This document shows, piece by piece, positions 11,587 to 25,109 of a stretch of 64,000 nt of DNA. Below the pieces are notes generated by a model that was given only the letters and a program-made list of their open reading frames with translations, did no database searches and was not told the DNA's origin. The position numbers and the translations under genes were made by a program. Each line of letters opens with the position of its first letter. Within the stretch, counting starts at the first letter, position 1. Source of the DNA: Molossus alvarezi (Eukaryota; Chordata; Mammalia; Chiroptera; Molossidae); contig CM073889.1 in NCBI GenBank assembly GCA_037176705.1, positions 53,065,596-53,129,595 on the forward strand, in the 5' to 3' direction.

Positions 11587-13517
11587 ATGATTGAATATTT
11601 CCATTTTGGGTCAGGAAATGCACAGATCTTGGCAAGAGTCATGTGAAACACTTGAATATAGACACTCTCCTCGTGGTGTGGAGAGATCCAGTCTTCTCCT
11701 GGAAAGAACAACTAGGACAGGGCACACTGATGTGTAGAATCAAAAGTTATCCCCTTTTGTGTTCTGTGTTGGTAATGGTTTCCAAGATTGCACAGTTTTC
11801 TACAACATTTCTCAAGGCGATACTTGGAATAAGTATGGTTTCTTCTGTAGCAGTTTGTTTCGCCTAATTCTTAGAACAGTGAACCAACCTAGGGTCTAGA
11901 ATGAAATAATGGAAAGATTGATAACTACTGGTGTTACACATGTGCCATTCTTGAAACAAAGCAACTGAACACATCTAAAGTGATGTAGTTTAAACATTTG
12001 ATGTGTACATCCAAGGAGAAATACATGAATGTGAAGACACTGACAATACCATGGGTGTTTCACATTGCATTTCTCTGTGAGTTAGAACAAGAGGAGGGTT
12101 CTGGAGAAAAGGCACTTGTACAGTTGACCTGGGTATCAATTTCAATTAGCTACCCACAAATTACGCCCGGTTTGCGCGGCACAGTTTGCATTGGAGAGTT
12201 ATCCAGTGTTGCATGTAAATGCAGCTGACTGCCTTCTTTCCTATACGACAAGAAAGTCAATTTGTACGAGAAGAAGAGGTAACTTTTCAACATACTAGTT
12301 TTATTCCTTGGATATGAGTTGTTTGCCTGGAAGAGTCTACAAAGCATCTGGATACCAAATACAGGCTGCGCTGCAGAAATGAAACATTTTGGTTAGAGCA
12401 GTGTTCAGGTCGTGGAAATCTATACCCTATTCAGTTCTACACACATTCTCTCCATGCGTTACCAAATGAATCAGAGTCATGCCATGGATCCACGATACAT
12501 TTCACTGTTTGTGCCGATTTCCACATTAACATAAGGTGTAGATACCTGTTTTCTGCAGAGAATTGAATGTAAACCCTTGTCCTCATTGTGAAATGCTGGA
12601 ATTATCCCGTGGAAATGAATGATAACTCCCGAACTTATGCTTAAAGTACCCTGTGACAAATTCAACCTATTTCTTGATATCTGACAGAATCATCTCCATT
12701 ATAACAAGGATTCCAAAGAGTTTCAGGCCTTTGAACAATGGTCCTGGATTCACATGTTTCAAGAGTATTTCCCAGAAGAACCTATGAAAATACAGTGGAT
12801 AATCAAAGGTGTGCATCACTGGTGTTCTTTCTCTGCAGAATTATATAATTACATTCAGTTCAAGAGCAGCATGGAAACCTCAATATGGTGTAGTGGCAAT
12901 TGGACTGTTCAGTGGCTCTCTGTCCTAAAAACAGTGTTCCCATTGACTAACTTCTTCACATACTGTCTAAATATGGTGAAGAAGATTCTTGGGCTATACC
13001 CACTTCACAAAACATGGAACCAACACTGGTGTTCTGTTCTGCAGATTATGTGTTAGAACAGTTGAGGAAAGTATTGATTCAAGGTAATGTGGCAACCTAA
13101 CGTTTGCCTATGCCCTTAGACATACTTCTCACCAGAGATCGTTTCTAGGAGCGTTTATACACACCAAACCGATTCCAAAAGAACTGTGTTAGAACTCTGC
13201 AGTTCAGTTGAGGAAACTCACTTCCATGAAGCCTAGAGTGTGAGGCTTCTCCAACCATAAGCTGTTTTGGTTAAGTACCTAAGAAATGTCTGTTTGTTAA
13301 GGTGTAATCACACGAAAACCTAGCAGTGCACGTTTCTTCTCTTGTTCCCTACACACAATTACAAGACTTGCTGGTGCAGTCTCAGATATCCTGAATTATG
13401 GGCAAAACTCTGTGAGAGCCAGTGGCAACATTCATTGGTGGCATGTTTAAACTTGGGAAATTGAGTACCTTTGCAAGGAAAGTGTGTAGATACATGTTCT
13501 AGTAGGAAACTGATGGA
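11587..13517 (+). repeat. Satellite unit 7 (class B)
   Basis: Length is 1,931 bp. It carries the full class B set including CCAGTGGC, like unit 2. It ends the left A/B/C block. Confidence 0.95.
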
Positions 13518-15448
13518 ATGATTGAATATTTCCATTTTGGGTCAGGAAATGCACAGATCTTGGCAAGAGTCATGTGAAACACTTGAATATAGACACTCTC
13601 CTCGTGGTGTGGAGAGATCCAGTCTTCTCCTGGAAAGAACAACTAGGACAGGGCACACTGATGTGTAGAATCAAAAGTTATCCCCTTTTGTGTTCTGTGT
13701 TGGTAATGGTTTCCAAGATTGCACAGTTTTCTACAACATTTCTCAAGGCGATACTTGGAATAAGTATGGTTTCTTCTGTAGCAGTTTGTTTCGCCTAATT
13801 CTTAGAACAGTGAACCAACCTAGGGTCTAGAATGAAATAATGGAAAGATTGATAACTACTGGTGTTACACATGTGCCATTCTTGAAACAAAGCAACTGAA
13901 CACATCTAAACTGATGTAGTTTAAACATTTGATGTGTACATCCAAGGAGAAATACATGAATGTGAAGACACTGACAATACCATGGGTGTTTCACATTGCA
14001 TTTCTCTGTGAGTTAGAACAAGAGGAGGGTTCTGGAGAAAAGGCACTTGTACAGTTGACCTGGGTATCAATTTCAATTAGCTACCAAAAATTATGCCCGG
14101 TTTGCGCGGCATAGTTTGCATTGCAGAGTTATCCAGTGTTGCATGTAAATGCAGCTGACTGCCTTCTTTCCTATAGGACAAGAAAGTCAATTTGTACGAG
14201 AAGAAGAGGTAACTTTTCAACATACTACTTTTCTTCCTTGGATATGAGTTGTTTGCCTGGAAGAGTCTACAAAGCATCTGGATACCAAATACAGGTTGCG
14301 CTGCAGAAATGAAACATTTTGGTTAGAGCAGTGTTCAGGTCATGGAAATCTATACCCTATTCAGTTCTACACACATTCTCTCCATGCGTTACCAAATGAA
14401 TCAGAGTCATGCCATGGATCCACGATACATTTCACTGTTTGTGCCGATTTCCACATTAACATAAGGTGTAGATACCTGTTTTCTGCAGAGAATTGAATGT
14501 AAACCCTTGTCCTCAGTGTGAAATGCTGGAATTATCCCGTGGAAATGAATGATAACTCCCGAACTTATGCTTAAAATACCCTGTGACAGATTCAACCTAT
14601 TTCTTGATATCTGACAGAATCATCTCCATTATAACAAGGATTCCAAAGAGTTTCAGGCCTTTGAATAATGGTCCTGGATACACATGTTTCAAGAGTATTT
14701 CCCAGAAGAACCTATGAAAATACAGTGGATAATCAAAGGTGTGCATCACTGGTGTTCTTTCTCTGCAGAATTATATAATTACATTCAGTTCAAGAGCAGC
14801 ATGGAAACCTCAATATCGTGTAGTGGCAATTGGACTGTTCAGTGGCTCTCTGTCCTAAAAACAGTGTTCCCATTGACTAACTTCTTCACATACTGTCTAA
14901 ATATGGTGAAGAAGATTCTTGGGCTATACCCACTTCACAAAACATGGAACCAACACTGGTGTTCTGTTCTGCAGATTATGTGTTAGAACAGTTGAGGAAA
15001 GTATTGATTCAAGGTAATGTGGCAACCAAACCTTTGCCTATGCCCTTAGACATACTTTTCACCAGAGATCGTTTCTAGGAGCGTTTATACACACCAAACC
15101 GATTCCAAAAGAACTGTGTTAGAACTCTGCAGTTTAGTTGAGGAAACTCACTTCCATGAAGCCTAGAGCGTGAGGCTTCTCCAACCATAAGCTGTTTTGG
15201 TTAAGTACCTAAGAAATGTCTGTTTGTTAAGGTGTAATCACACGAAAACCTAGCAGTGCACGTTTCTTTCTCTTGTTCCCTACACACAATTACAAGACTT
15301 GCTGGTGCAGTCTCAGATATCCTGAATTATGGGCAAAACTCTGTGAGAGCCAGGGGCAACATTCATTGGTGGCATGTTTAAACTTGGGAAATTGAGTACC
15401 TTTGCAAGGAAAGTGTGTAGATACATGTTCTAGTAGGAAACTGATGGA
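13518..15448 (+). repeat. Satellite unit 8 (class E)
   Basis: Length is 1,931 bp. It has CTACCAAAAATTATG, CTATAGGAC, GGTCATGG, GACAGATTC, GAATAATGG, GGATACACATG and ATATCGTG. The tail has CAACCAAACCTTTG and CTGCAGTTTAG, shared only with unit 9. Private substitutions are at 13911, 14124 and 14296. Confidence 0.95.
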
Positions 15449-17379
15449 ATGATTGAATATTTCCATTTTGGGTCAGGAAATGCACAGATTATGGCAACAG
15501 TCATGTGAAACACTTGAATATACACACTCTCCTCGTGGTGTGGAGAGATCCAGTCTTCTCCTGGAAAGAAAACTAGGACAGGGCACACTGATGTGTAGAA
15601 TCAAAAGTTATCCCCTTTTGTGTTCTGTGTTGGTAATGGTTTCCAAGATTGCACAGTGTTCTACAACATTTCTCAAGGCGATACTTGGAATAAGTATGGT
15701 TTCTTCTGTAGCAGTTTGTTTCGCCTAATTCTTAGAACAGTGAACCAACCTAGGGTCTAGAATGAAATAATGGAAAGATTGATAACCACTGGTGTTACAC
15801 ATGTGCCGTTCTTGAAACAAAGCAACTGAACACATCTAAAGTGATGTAGTTTAAACATTTGATGTGTACATCCAAGGAGAAATATATGAATGTGAAGACA
15901 CTGACAATACCATGGGTGTTTCACATTGCATTTCTCTGTGAGTTAGAACAAGAGGAGGGTTCTGGAGAAAAGGCACTTGTACAGTTGACCTGGGTATCAA
16001 TTTCAATTAGCTACATACAAATTATGCCCGGTTTGCGCGGCATAGTTTGCATTGGAGAGTTATCCAGTGTTGCATGTAAATGCAGCTGACTGCCTTCTTT
16101 CCTATACGACAAGAAAGTCAATTTGTACGAGTAGAAGAGCTAACTTTTCAACATACTACTTTTCTTCCTTGGATATGAGTTGTTTGCCTGGAAGAGTCTA
16201 CAAAGCATCTGGATACCAAATACAGGCTGCGCTGCAGAAATGAAACATTTTGGTTAGAGCAGTGTTCAGGTCGTGGAAATCTATACCCTATTCAGTTCTA
16301 CACACATTCTCTCCATGCGTTACCAAATGAATCAGAGTCATGCCATGGATCCACGATACATTTCACTGTTTGTGCCGATTTCCACATTAACATAAGGTGT
16401 AGATACCTGTTTTCTGCAGAGAATTGAATGTAAACCCTTGTCCTCAGTGTGAAATGCTGGAAATATCCCGTGGAAATGAATGATAACTCCCGAACTTATG
16501 CTTAACGTACCCTGTGACAAATTCAACCTATTTCTTGATATCTGACAGAATCATCTCCATTATAACAAGGATTCCAAAGAGTTTCAGGCCTTTGAACAAT
16601 GGTCCTGGATTCACATGTTTCAAGAGTATTTCCCAGAAGAACCTATGAAAATACAGTGGATAATCAAAGGTGTGCATCACTGGTGTTCTTTCTCTGCAGA
16701 ATTATATAATTACATTCAGTTCAAGAGCAGCATGGAAACCTCAATATGGTGTAGTGGCAATTGGACTGTTCAGTGGCTCTCTGTCCTAAAAACAGTGTTC
16801 CCATTGACTAACTTCTTCACATACTGTCTAAATATGGTGAAGAAGTTTCTTGGGCTATACCCACTTCACAAAACATGGAACCAACACTGGTGTTCTGTTC
16901 TGCAGATTATGTGTTAGAACAGTTGAGGAAAGTATTGATTCAAGGTAATGTGGCAACCAAACCTTTGCCTATGCCCTTAGACATACTTTTCACCAGAGAT
17001 CGTTTCTAGGAGCGTTTATACACACCAAACCGATTCCAAAAGAACTGTGTTAGAACTCTGCAGTTTAGTTGAGGAAACTCACTTCCATGAAGCCTAGAGC
17101 GTGAGGCTTCTCCAACCATAAGCTGTTTTGGTTAAGTACCTAAGAAATGTCTGTTTGTTAAGGTGTAATCACACGAAAACCTAGCAGTGCACGTTTCTTT
17201 CTCTTGTTCCCTACACACAATTACAAGACTTGCTGGTGCAGTCTCAGATATCCTGAATTATGGGCAAAACTCTGTGAGAGCCAGGGGCAACATTCATTGG
17301 TGGCATGTTTAAACTTGGGAAATTGAGTACCTTTGCAAGGAAAGTGTGTAGATACATGTTCTAGTAGGAAACTGATGGA
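15449..17379 (+). repeat. Satellite unit 9 (class F body, unit-8-type tail)
   Basis: Length is 1,931 bp. It has the full class F set plus CATACAAATTATG near offset 567. The tail (about 16947 onward) is identical in its markers to that of unit 8, not to unit 10. A private G lies at 15808. Confidence 0.95.
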
Positions 17380-19310
17380 ATGATTGAATATTTCCATTTT
17401 GGGTCAGGAAATGCACAGATTATGGCAACAGTCATGTGAAACACTTGAATATACACACTCTCCTCGTGGTGTGGAGAGATCCAGTCTTCTCCTGGAAAGA
17501 AAACTAGGACAGGGCACACTGATGTGTAGAATCAAAAGTTATCCCCTTTTGTGTTCTGTGTTGGTAATGGTTTCCAAGATTGCACAGTGTTCTACAACAT
17601 TTCTCAAGGCGATACTTGGAATAAGTATGGTTTCTTCTGTAGCAGTTTGTTTCGCCTAATTCTTAGAACAGTGAACCAACCTAGGGTCTAGAATGAAATA
17701 ATGGAAAGATTGATAACCACTGGTGTTACACATGTGCCATTCTTGAAACAAAGCAACTGAACACATCTAAAGTGATGTAGTTTAAACATTTGATGTGTAC
17801 ATCCAAGGAGAAATATATGAATGTGAAGACACTGACAATACCATGGGTGTTTCACATTGCATTTCTCTGTGAGTTAGAACAAGAGGAGGGTTCTGGAGAA
17901 AAGGCACTTGTACAGTTGACCTGGGTATCAATTTCAATTAGCTACATACAAATTATGCCCGGTTTGCGCGGCATAGTTTGCATTGGAGAGTTATCCAGTG
18001 TTGCATGTAAATGCAGCTGACTGCCTTCTTTCCTATACGACAAGAAAGTCAATTTGTACGAGTAGAAGAGCTAACTTTTCAACATACTACTTTTCTTCCT
18101 TGGATATGAGTTGTTTGCCTGGAAGAGTCTACAAAGCATCTGGATACCAAATACAGGCTGCGCTGCAGAAATGAAACATTTTGGTTAGAGCAGTGTTCAG
18201 GTCGTGGAAATCTATACCCTATTCAGTTCTACACACATTCTCTCCATGCGTTACCAAATGAATCAGAGTCATGCCATGGATCCACGATACATTTCACTGT
18301 TTGTGCCGATTTCCACATTAACATAAGGTGTAGATACCTGTTTTCTGCAGAGAATTGAATGTAAACCCTTGTCCTCAGTGTGAAATGCTGGAAATATCCC
18401 GTGGAAATGAATGATAACTCCCGAACTTATGCTTAACGTACCCTGTGACAAATTCAACCTATTTCTTGATATCTGACAGAATCATCTCCATTATAACAAG
18501 GATTCCAAAGAGTTTCAGGCCTTTGAACAATGGTCCTGGATTCACATGTTTCAAGAGTATTTCCCAGAAGAACCTATGAAAATACAGTGGATAATCAAAG
18601 GTGTGCATCACTGGTGTTCTTTCTCTGCAGAATTATATAATTACATTCAGTTCAAGAGCAGCATGGAAACCTCAATATGGTGTAGTGGCAATTGGACTGT
18701 TCAGTGGCTCTCTGTCCTAAAAACAGTGTTCCCATTGACTAACTTCTTCACATACTGTCTAAATATGGTGAAGAAGTTTCTTGGGCTATACCCACTTCAC
18801 AAAACATGGAACCAACACTGGTGTTCTGTTCTGCAGATTATGTGTTAGAACAGTTGAGGAAAGTATTGATTCAAGGTAATGTGGCAACCTAACGATTGCC
18901 TATGCCCTTAGACATACTTCTCACCAGAGATCGTTTCTAGGAGCGTTTATACACACCAAACCGATTCCAAAAGAACTGTGTTAGAACTCTGCAGTTCAGT
19001 TGAGGAAACTCACTTCCATGAAGCCTAGAGCGTGAGGCTTCTCCAACCATAAGCTGTTTTGGTTAAGTACCTAAGAAATGTCTGTTTGTTAAGGTGTAAT
19101 CACACGAAAACCTAGCAGTGCACGTTTCTTTCTCTTGTTCCCTACACACAATTACAAGACTTGCTGGTGCAGTCTCAGATATCCTGAATTATGGGCAAAA
19201 CTCTGTGAGAGCCAGGGGCAACATTCATTGGTGGCATGTTTAAACTTGGGAAATTGAGTACCTTTGCAAGGAAAGTGTGTAGATACATGTTCTAGTAGGA
19301 AACTGATGGA
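17380..19310 (+). repeat. Satellite unit 10 (class F)
   Basis: Length is 1,931 bp. The head and body are almost identical to unit 9, but the tail reverts to CAACCTAACG...CTTCTCACC...TTCAG. A private A lies at 18895. Confidence 0.95.
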
Positions 19311-21245
19311 ATGATTGAATATTTCCACTTTGGGTCAGGAAATGCACAGATCTTGGCAAGAGTCATGTGAAACACTTGAATATAGACACTCTCCTCGTGG
19401 TGTGGAGAGATCCAGTCTTCTCCTGGAAAGAACAACTAGGACAGGGCACACTGATGTGTAGAATCAAAAGTTATCCCCTTTTGTGTTCTGTGTTGGTAAT
19501 GGTTTCCAAGATTGCACAATTTTCTACAACATTTCTCAAGGCGATACTTGGCTTAAGTATCGTTTCTTCTGTAGCAGTTTGTTTCGCCTAATTCTTAGTC
19601 AGAACAGTGAAACAACCTAGGGTCTAGAATGAAATAATGGAAAGATTGATAACTACTGGTGTTACACATGTGCCATTCTTGAAACAAAGCAACTGAACAC
19701 ATCTAAAGTGATGTAGTTTAAACATTTGATGTGTACATCCAAGGAGAAATACATGAATGTGAAGACACTGACAATACCATGGGTGTTTCACATTGCATTT
19801 CTCTTTGAGTTAGAACAAGAGGAGGGTTCTGGAGAAAAGGCACTTGTACAGTTGTCCTGGGTATCAATTTCAATTAGCTACCCACAAATTATGCCTGGTT
19901 TGCGCGGCATAGTTTGCATTGGAGAGTTATCCAGTGTTGCATGTAAATGCAGCTGACTGCCTTCTTTCCTATACGACAAGAAAGACAATTTGTACGAGAA
20001 GAAGAGGTAACTTTTCAACATACTACTTTTCTTCCTTGGATATGAGTTGTTTGCCTGGAAGAGTCTACAAAGCATCTCGATACCAAATACAGGCTGTGCT
20101 GCAGAAATGAAACATTTTGGTTAGAGCAGTGTTCAGGTCGTGGAAATCTATACCCTATTCAGTTCTACACACATTCTCTCCATGCGTTACCAAATGAATC
20201 AGAGTCATGCCATGGATCCACGATACATTTCACTGTTTGTGCCGATTTCCACATTAACATAAGGTGTATATACCTGTTTTCTGCAGAGAATTGAATGTAA
20301 ACCCTTGTCCTGAGTGTGAAATGCTGGAATTATCCCGTGGAAATGAATGATAACTCCCGAACTTATGCTTAAAATACCCTGTGACAGATTCAACCTATTT
20401 CTTGATATCTGACAGAATCATCTCCATTATAACAAGGATTCCAAAGAGTTTCAGGCCTTTGAATAATGGTCCTGGATTCACATGTTTCAAGAGTATTTCC
20501 CAGAAGAACCTATGAAAATACAGTGGATAATCAAAGGTGTGCATCACTGCTGTTCTTTCTCTGCAGAATTATATAATTACATTCAGTTCAAGAGCAGCAT
20601 GGAAACCTCAATATGGTGTAGTGGCAATTGGACTGTTCAGTGGCTCTCTGTCCTAAAAACAGTGTTCCCATTGACTAACTTCTTCACATACTGTCTAAAT
20701 ATGGTGAAGAAGATTCTTGGGCTATACCCACTTCACAAAACATGGAACCAACACTGGTGTTCTGTTCTGCAGATTATGTGTTAGAACAGTTGAGGAAAGT
20801 ATTGATTCAAGGTAATGTGGCAACCTAACGTTTGCCTATGCCCTTAGACATACTTCTCACCAGAGATCGTTTCTAGGAGCGTTTATACACACCAAACCGA
20901 TTCCAAACGAACTGTGTTAGAACTCTGTAGTTCAGTTGAGGAAACTCACTTCCATGAAGCCTAGAGAGTGAGGCTTCTCCAACCATAAGCTGTTTTGGTT
21001 AAGTACCTAAGAAATGTCTGTTTGTTAAGGTGTAATCACACGAAAACTAGCAGTGCACGTTTCTTTCTCTTGTTCCTTACACACAATTACAAGACTTGCT
21101 GGTGCAGTCTCAGATATCCTGAATTATGGGCAAAACTCTGTGAGAGCCAGGGGCAACATTCATTGGTGGCATGTTTAAACTTGGGAAATTGAGTACCTTT
21201 GCAAGGAAAGTGTGTAGATACATGTTCTAGTAGGAAACTGATGGA
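19311..21245 (+). repeat. Satellite unit 11 (class D, longest unit)
   Basis: Length is 1,935 bp, the longest in the window. The 4-bp TCAG insertion and a 1-bp deletion in CGAAAACTAGC account for the net +3 against the 1,932-bp baseline. All class D markers are present, but the head is the common CTTGGCAAGAG form, unlike D units 21 and 25. Private changes lie at 19328, 19985 and 20550. Confidence 0.95.
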
Positions 21246-23177
21246 ATGATTGAATATTTCCATTTTGGGTCAGGAAATGCACAGATCTTGGCAAGAGTCA
21301 TGTGAAACACTTGAATATAGACACTCTCCTCGTGGTGTGGAGAGATCCAGTCTTCTCCTGGAAAGAACAACTAGGACAGGGCACACTGATGTGTAGAATC
21401 AAAAGTTATCCCCTTTTGTGTTCTGTGTTGGTAATGGTTTCCAAGATTGCACAGTTTTCTACAACATTTCTCAAGGCGATACTTGGAATAAGTATGGTTT
21501 CTTCTGTAGCTATTTGTTTCGCCTAATTCTTAGAACAGTGAACCAACCTAGGGTCTAGAATGAAATAATGGAAAGATTGATAACTACTGGTGTTACACAT
21601 GTGCCATTCTTGAAACAAAGCAACTGAACACATCTAAAGTGATGTAGTTTAAACATTTGATGTGTACATCCAAGGAGAAATACATGAATGTGAAGACACT
21701 GACAATACCATGGGTGTTTCACATTGCATTTCTCTGTGAGTTAGAACAAGAGGAGGGTTCTGGAGAAAAGGCACTTGTACAGTTGACCTGGGTATCAATT
21801 TCAATTAGCTACCCACAAATTACGCCCGGTTTGCGCGGCACAGTTTGCATTGGAGAGTTATCCAGTGTTGCATGTAAATGCAGCTGACTGCCTTCTTTCC
21901 TATACGACAAGAAAGTCAATTTGTACGAGAAGAAGAGGTAACTTTTCAACATACTAGTTTTATTCCTTGGATATGAGTTGTTTGCCTGGAAGAGTCTACA
22001 AAGCATCTGGATACCAAATACAGGCTGCGCTGCAGAAATGAAACATTTTGGTTAGAGCAGTGTTCAGGTCGTGGAAATCTATACCCTATTCAGTTCTACA
22101 CACATTCTCTCCATGCGTTACCAAATGAATCAGAGTCATGCCATGGATCCACGATACATTTCACTGTTTGTGCCGATTTCCACATTAACATAAGGTGTAG
22201 ATACCTGTTTTCTGCAGAGAATTGAATGTAAACCCTTGTCCTCAGTGTGAAATGCTGGAATTATCCCGTGGAAATGAATGATAACTCCCGAACTTATGCT
22301 TAAAGTACCCTGTGACAAATTCAACCTATTTCTTGATATCTGACAGAATCATCTCCATTATAACAAGGATTCCAAAGAGTTTCAGGCCTTTGAACAATGG
22401 TCCTGGATTCACATGTTTCAAGAGTATTTCCCAGAAGAACCTATGAAAATACAGTGGATAATCAAAGGTGTGCATCACTGGTGTTCTTTCTCTGCAGAAT
22501 TATATAATTACATTCAGTTCAAGAGCAGCATGGAAACCTCAATATGGTGTAGTGGCAATTGGACTGTTCAGTGGCTCTCTGTCCTAAAAACAGTGTTCCC
22601 ATTGACTAACTTCTTCACATACTGTCTAAATATGGTGAAGAAGATTCTTGGGCTATACCCACTTCACAAAACATGGAACCAACACTGGTGTTCTGTTCTG
22701 CAGATTATGTGTTAGAACAGTTGAGGAAAGTATTGATTCAAGGTAATGTGGCAACCTAACGTTTGCCTATGCCCTTAGACATACTTCTCACCAGAGATCG
22801 TTTCTAGGAGCGTTTATACACACCAAACCGATTCCAAACGAACTGTGTTAGAACTCTGCAGTTCAGTTGAGGAAACTCACTTCCATGAAGCCTAGAGCGT
22901 GAGGCTTCTCCAACCATAAGCTGTTTTGGTTAAGTACCTAAGAAATGTCTGTTTGTTAAGGTGTAATCACACGAAAACCTAGCAGTGCACGTTTCTTTCT
23001 CTTGTTCCCTACACACAATTACAAGACTTGCTGGTGCAGTCTCAGATATCCTGAATTATGGGCAAAACTCTGTGAGAGCCAGGGGCAACATTCATTGGTG
23101 GCATGTTTAAACTTGGGAAATTGAGTACCTTTGCAAGGAAAGTGTGTAGATACATGTTCTAGTAGGAAACTGATGGA
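21246..23177 (+). repeat. Satellite unit 12 (C-like)
   Basis: Length is 1,932 bp. It is C-like with TACATTCAG instead of TACATGCAG. Two private adjacent substitutions lie at 21511-21512. Near its end it shares CCAAACGAAC with class D units, which suggests a short conversion tract from a D neighbour. Confidence 0.94.
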
Positions 23178-25109
23178 ATGATTGAATATTTCCATTTTGG
23201 GTCAGGAAATGCACAGATCTTGGCAAGAGTCATGTGAAACACTTGAATATAGACACTCTCCTCGTGGTGTGGAGAGATCCAGTCTTCTCCTGGAAAGAAC
23301 AACTAGGACAGGGCACACTGATGTGTAGAATCAAAAGTTATCCCCTTTTGTGTTCTGTGTTGGTAATGGTTTCCAAGATTGCACAGTTTTCTACAACATT
23401 TCTCAAGGCGATACTTGGAATAAGTATGGTTTCTTCTGTAGCAGTTTGTTTCGCCTAATTCTTAGAACAGTGAACCAACCTAGGGTCTAGAATGAAATAA
23501 TGGAAAGATTGATAACTACTGGTGTTACACATGTGCCATTCTTGAAACAAAGCAACTGAACACATCTAAAGTGATGTAGTTTAAACATTTGATGTGTACA
23601 TCCAAGGAGAAATACATGAATGTGAAGACACTGACAATACCATGGGTGTTTCACATTGCATTTCTCTGTGAGTTAGAACAAGAGGAGGGTTCTGGAGAAA
23701 AGGCACTTGTACAGTTGACCTGGGTATCAATTTCAATTAGCTACCCACAAATTACGCCCGGTTTGCGCGGCACAGTTTGCATTGGAGAGTTATCCAGTGT
23801 TGCATGTAAATGCAGCTGACTGCCTTCTTTCCTATACGACAAGAAAGTCAATTTGTACGAGAAGAAGAGGTAACTTTTCAACATACTACTTTTCTTCCTT
23901 GGATATGAGTTGTTTGCCTGGAAGAGTCTACAAAGCATCTGGATACCAAATACAGGCTGCGCTGCAGAAATGAAACATTTTGGTTAGAGCAGTGTTCAGG
24001 TCGTGGAAATCTATACCCTATTCAGTTCTACACACATTCTCTCCATGCGTTACCAAATGAATCAGAGTCATGCCATGGATCCACGATACATTTCACTGTT
24101 TGTGCCGATTTCCACATTAACATAAGGTGTAGATACCTGTTTTCTGCAGAGAATTGAATGTAAACCCTTGTCCTCAGTGTGAAATGCTGGAATTATCCCG
24201 TGGAAATGAATGATAACTCCCGAACTTATGCTTAAAGTACCCTGTGACAAATTCAACCTATTTCTTGATATCTGACAGAATCATCTCCATTATAACAAGG
24301 ATTCCAAAGAGTTTCAGGCCTTTGAACAATGGTCCTGGATTCACATGTTTCAAGAGTATTTCCCAGAAGAACCTATGAAAATACAGTGGATAATCAAAGG
24401 TGTGCATCACTGGTGTTCTTTCTCTGCAGAATTATATAATTACATTCAGTTCAAGAGCAGCATGGAAACCTCAATATGGTGTAGTGGCAATTGGACTGTT
24501 CAGTGGCTCTCTGTCCTAAAAACAGTGTTCCCATTGACTAACTTCTTCACATACTGTCTAAATATGGTGAAGAAGATTCTTGGGCTATACCCACTTCACA
24601 AAACATGGAACCAACACTGGTGTTCTGTTCTGCAGATTATGTGTTAGAACAGTTGAGGAAAGTATTGATTCAAGGTAATGTGGCAACCTAACGTTTGCCT
24701 ATGCCCTTAGACATACTTCTCACCAGAGATCGTTTCTAGGAGCGTTTATACACACCAAACCGATTCCAAAAGAACTGTGTTAGAACTCTGCAGTTCAGTT
24801 GAGGAAACTCACTTCCATGAAGCCTAGAGCGTGAGGCTTCTCCAACCATAAGCTGTTTTGGTTAAGTACCTAAGAAATGTCTGTTTGTTAAGGGGTAATC
24901 ACACGAAAACCTAGCAGTGCACGTTTCTTTCTCTTGTTCCCTACACACAATTACAAGACTTGCTGGTGCAGTCTCAGATATCCTGAATTATGGGCAAAAC
25001 TCTGTGAGAGCCAGGGGCAACATTCATTGGTGGCATGTTTAAACTTGGGAAATTGAGTACCTTTGCAAGGAAAGTGTGTAGATACATGTTCTAGTAGGAA
25101 ACTGATGGA
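23178..25109 (+). repeat. Satellite unit 13 (C-like, TACTTTTCTT left)
   Basis: Length is 1,932 bp. The body is C-like, with the TACTTTTCTT left marker. The tail has AAGGGGTAATC at about 24891, otherwise found at the ends of units 19, 20, 23 and 24. Confidence 0.94.
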
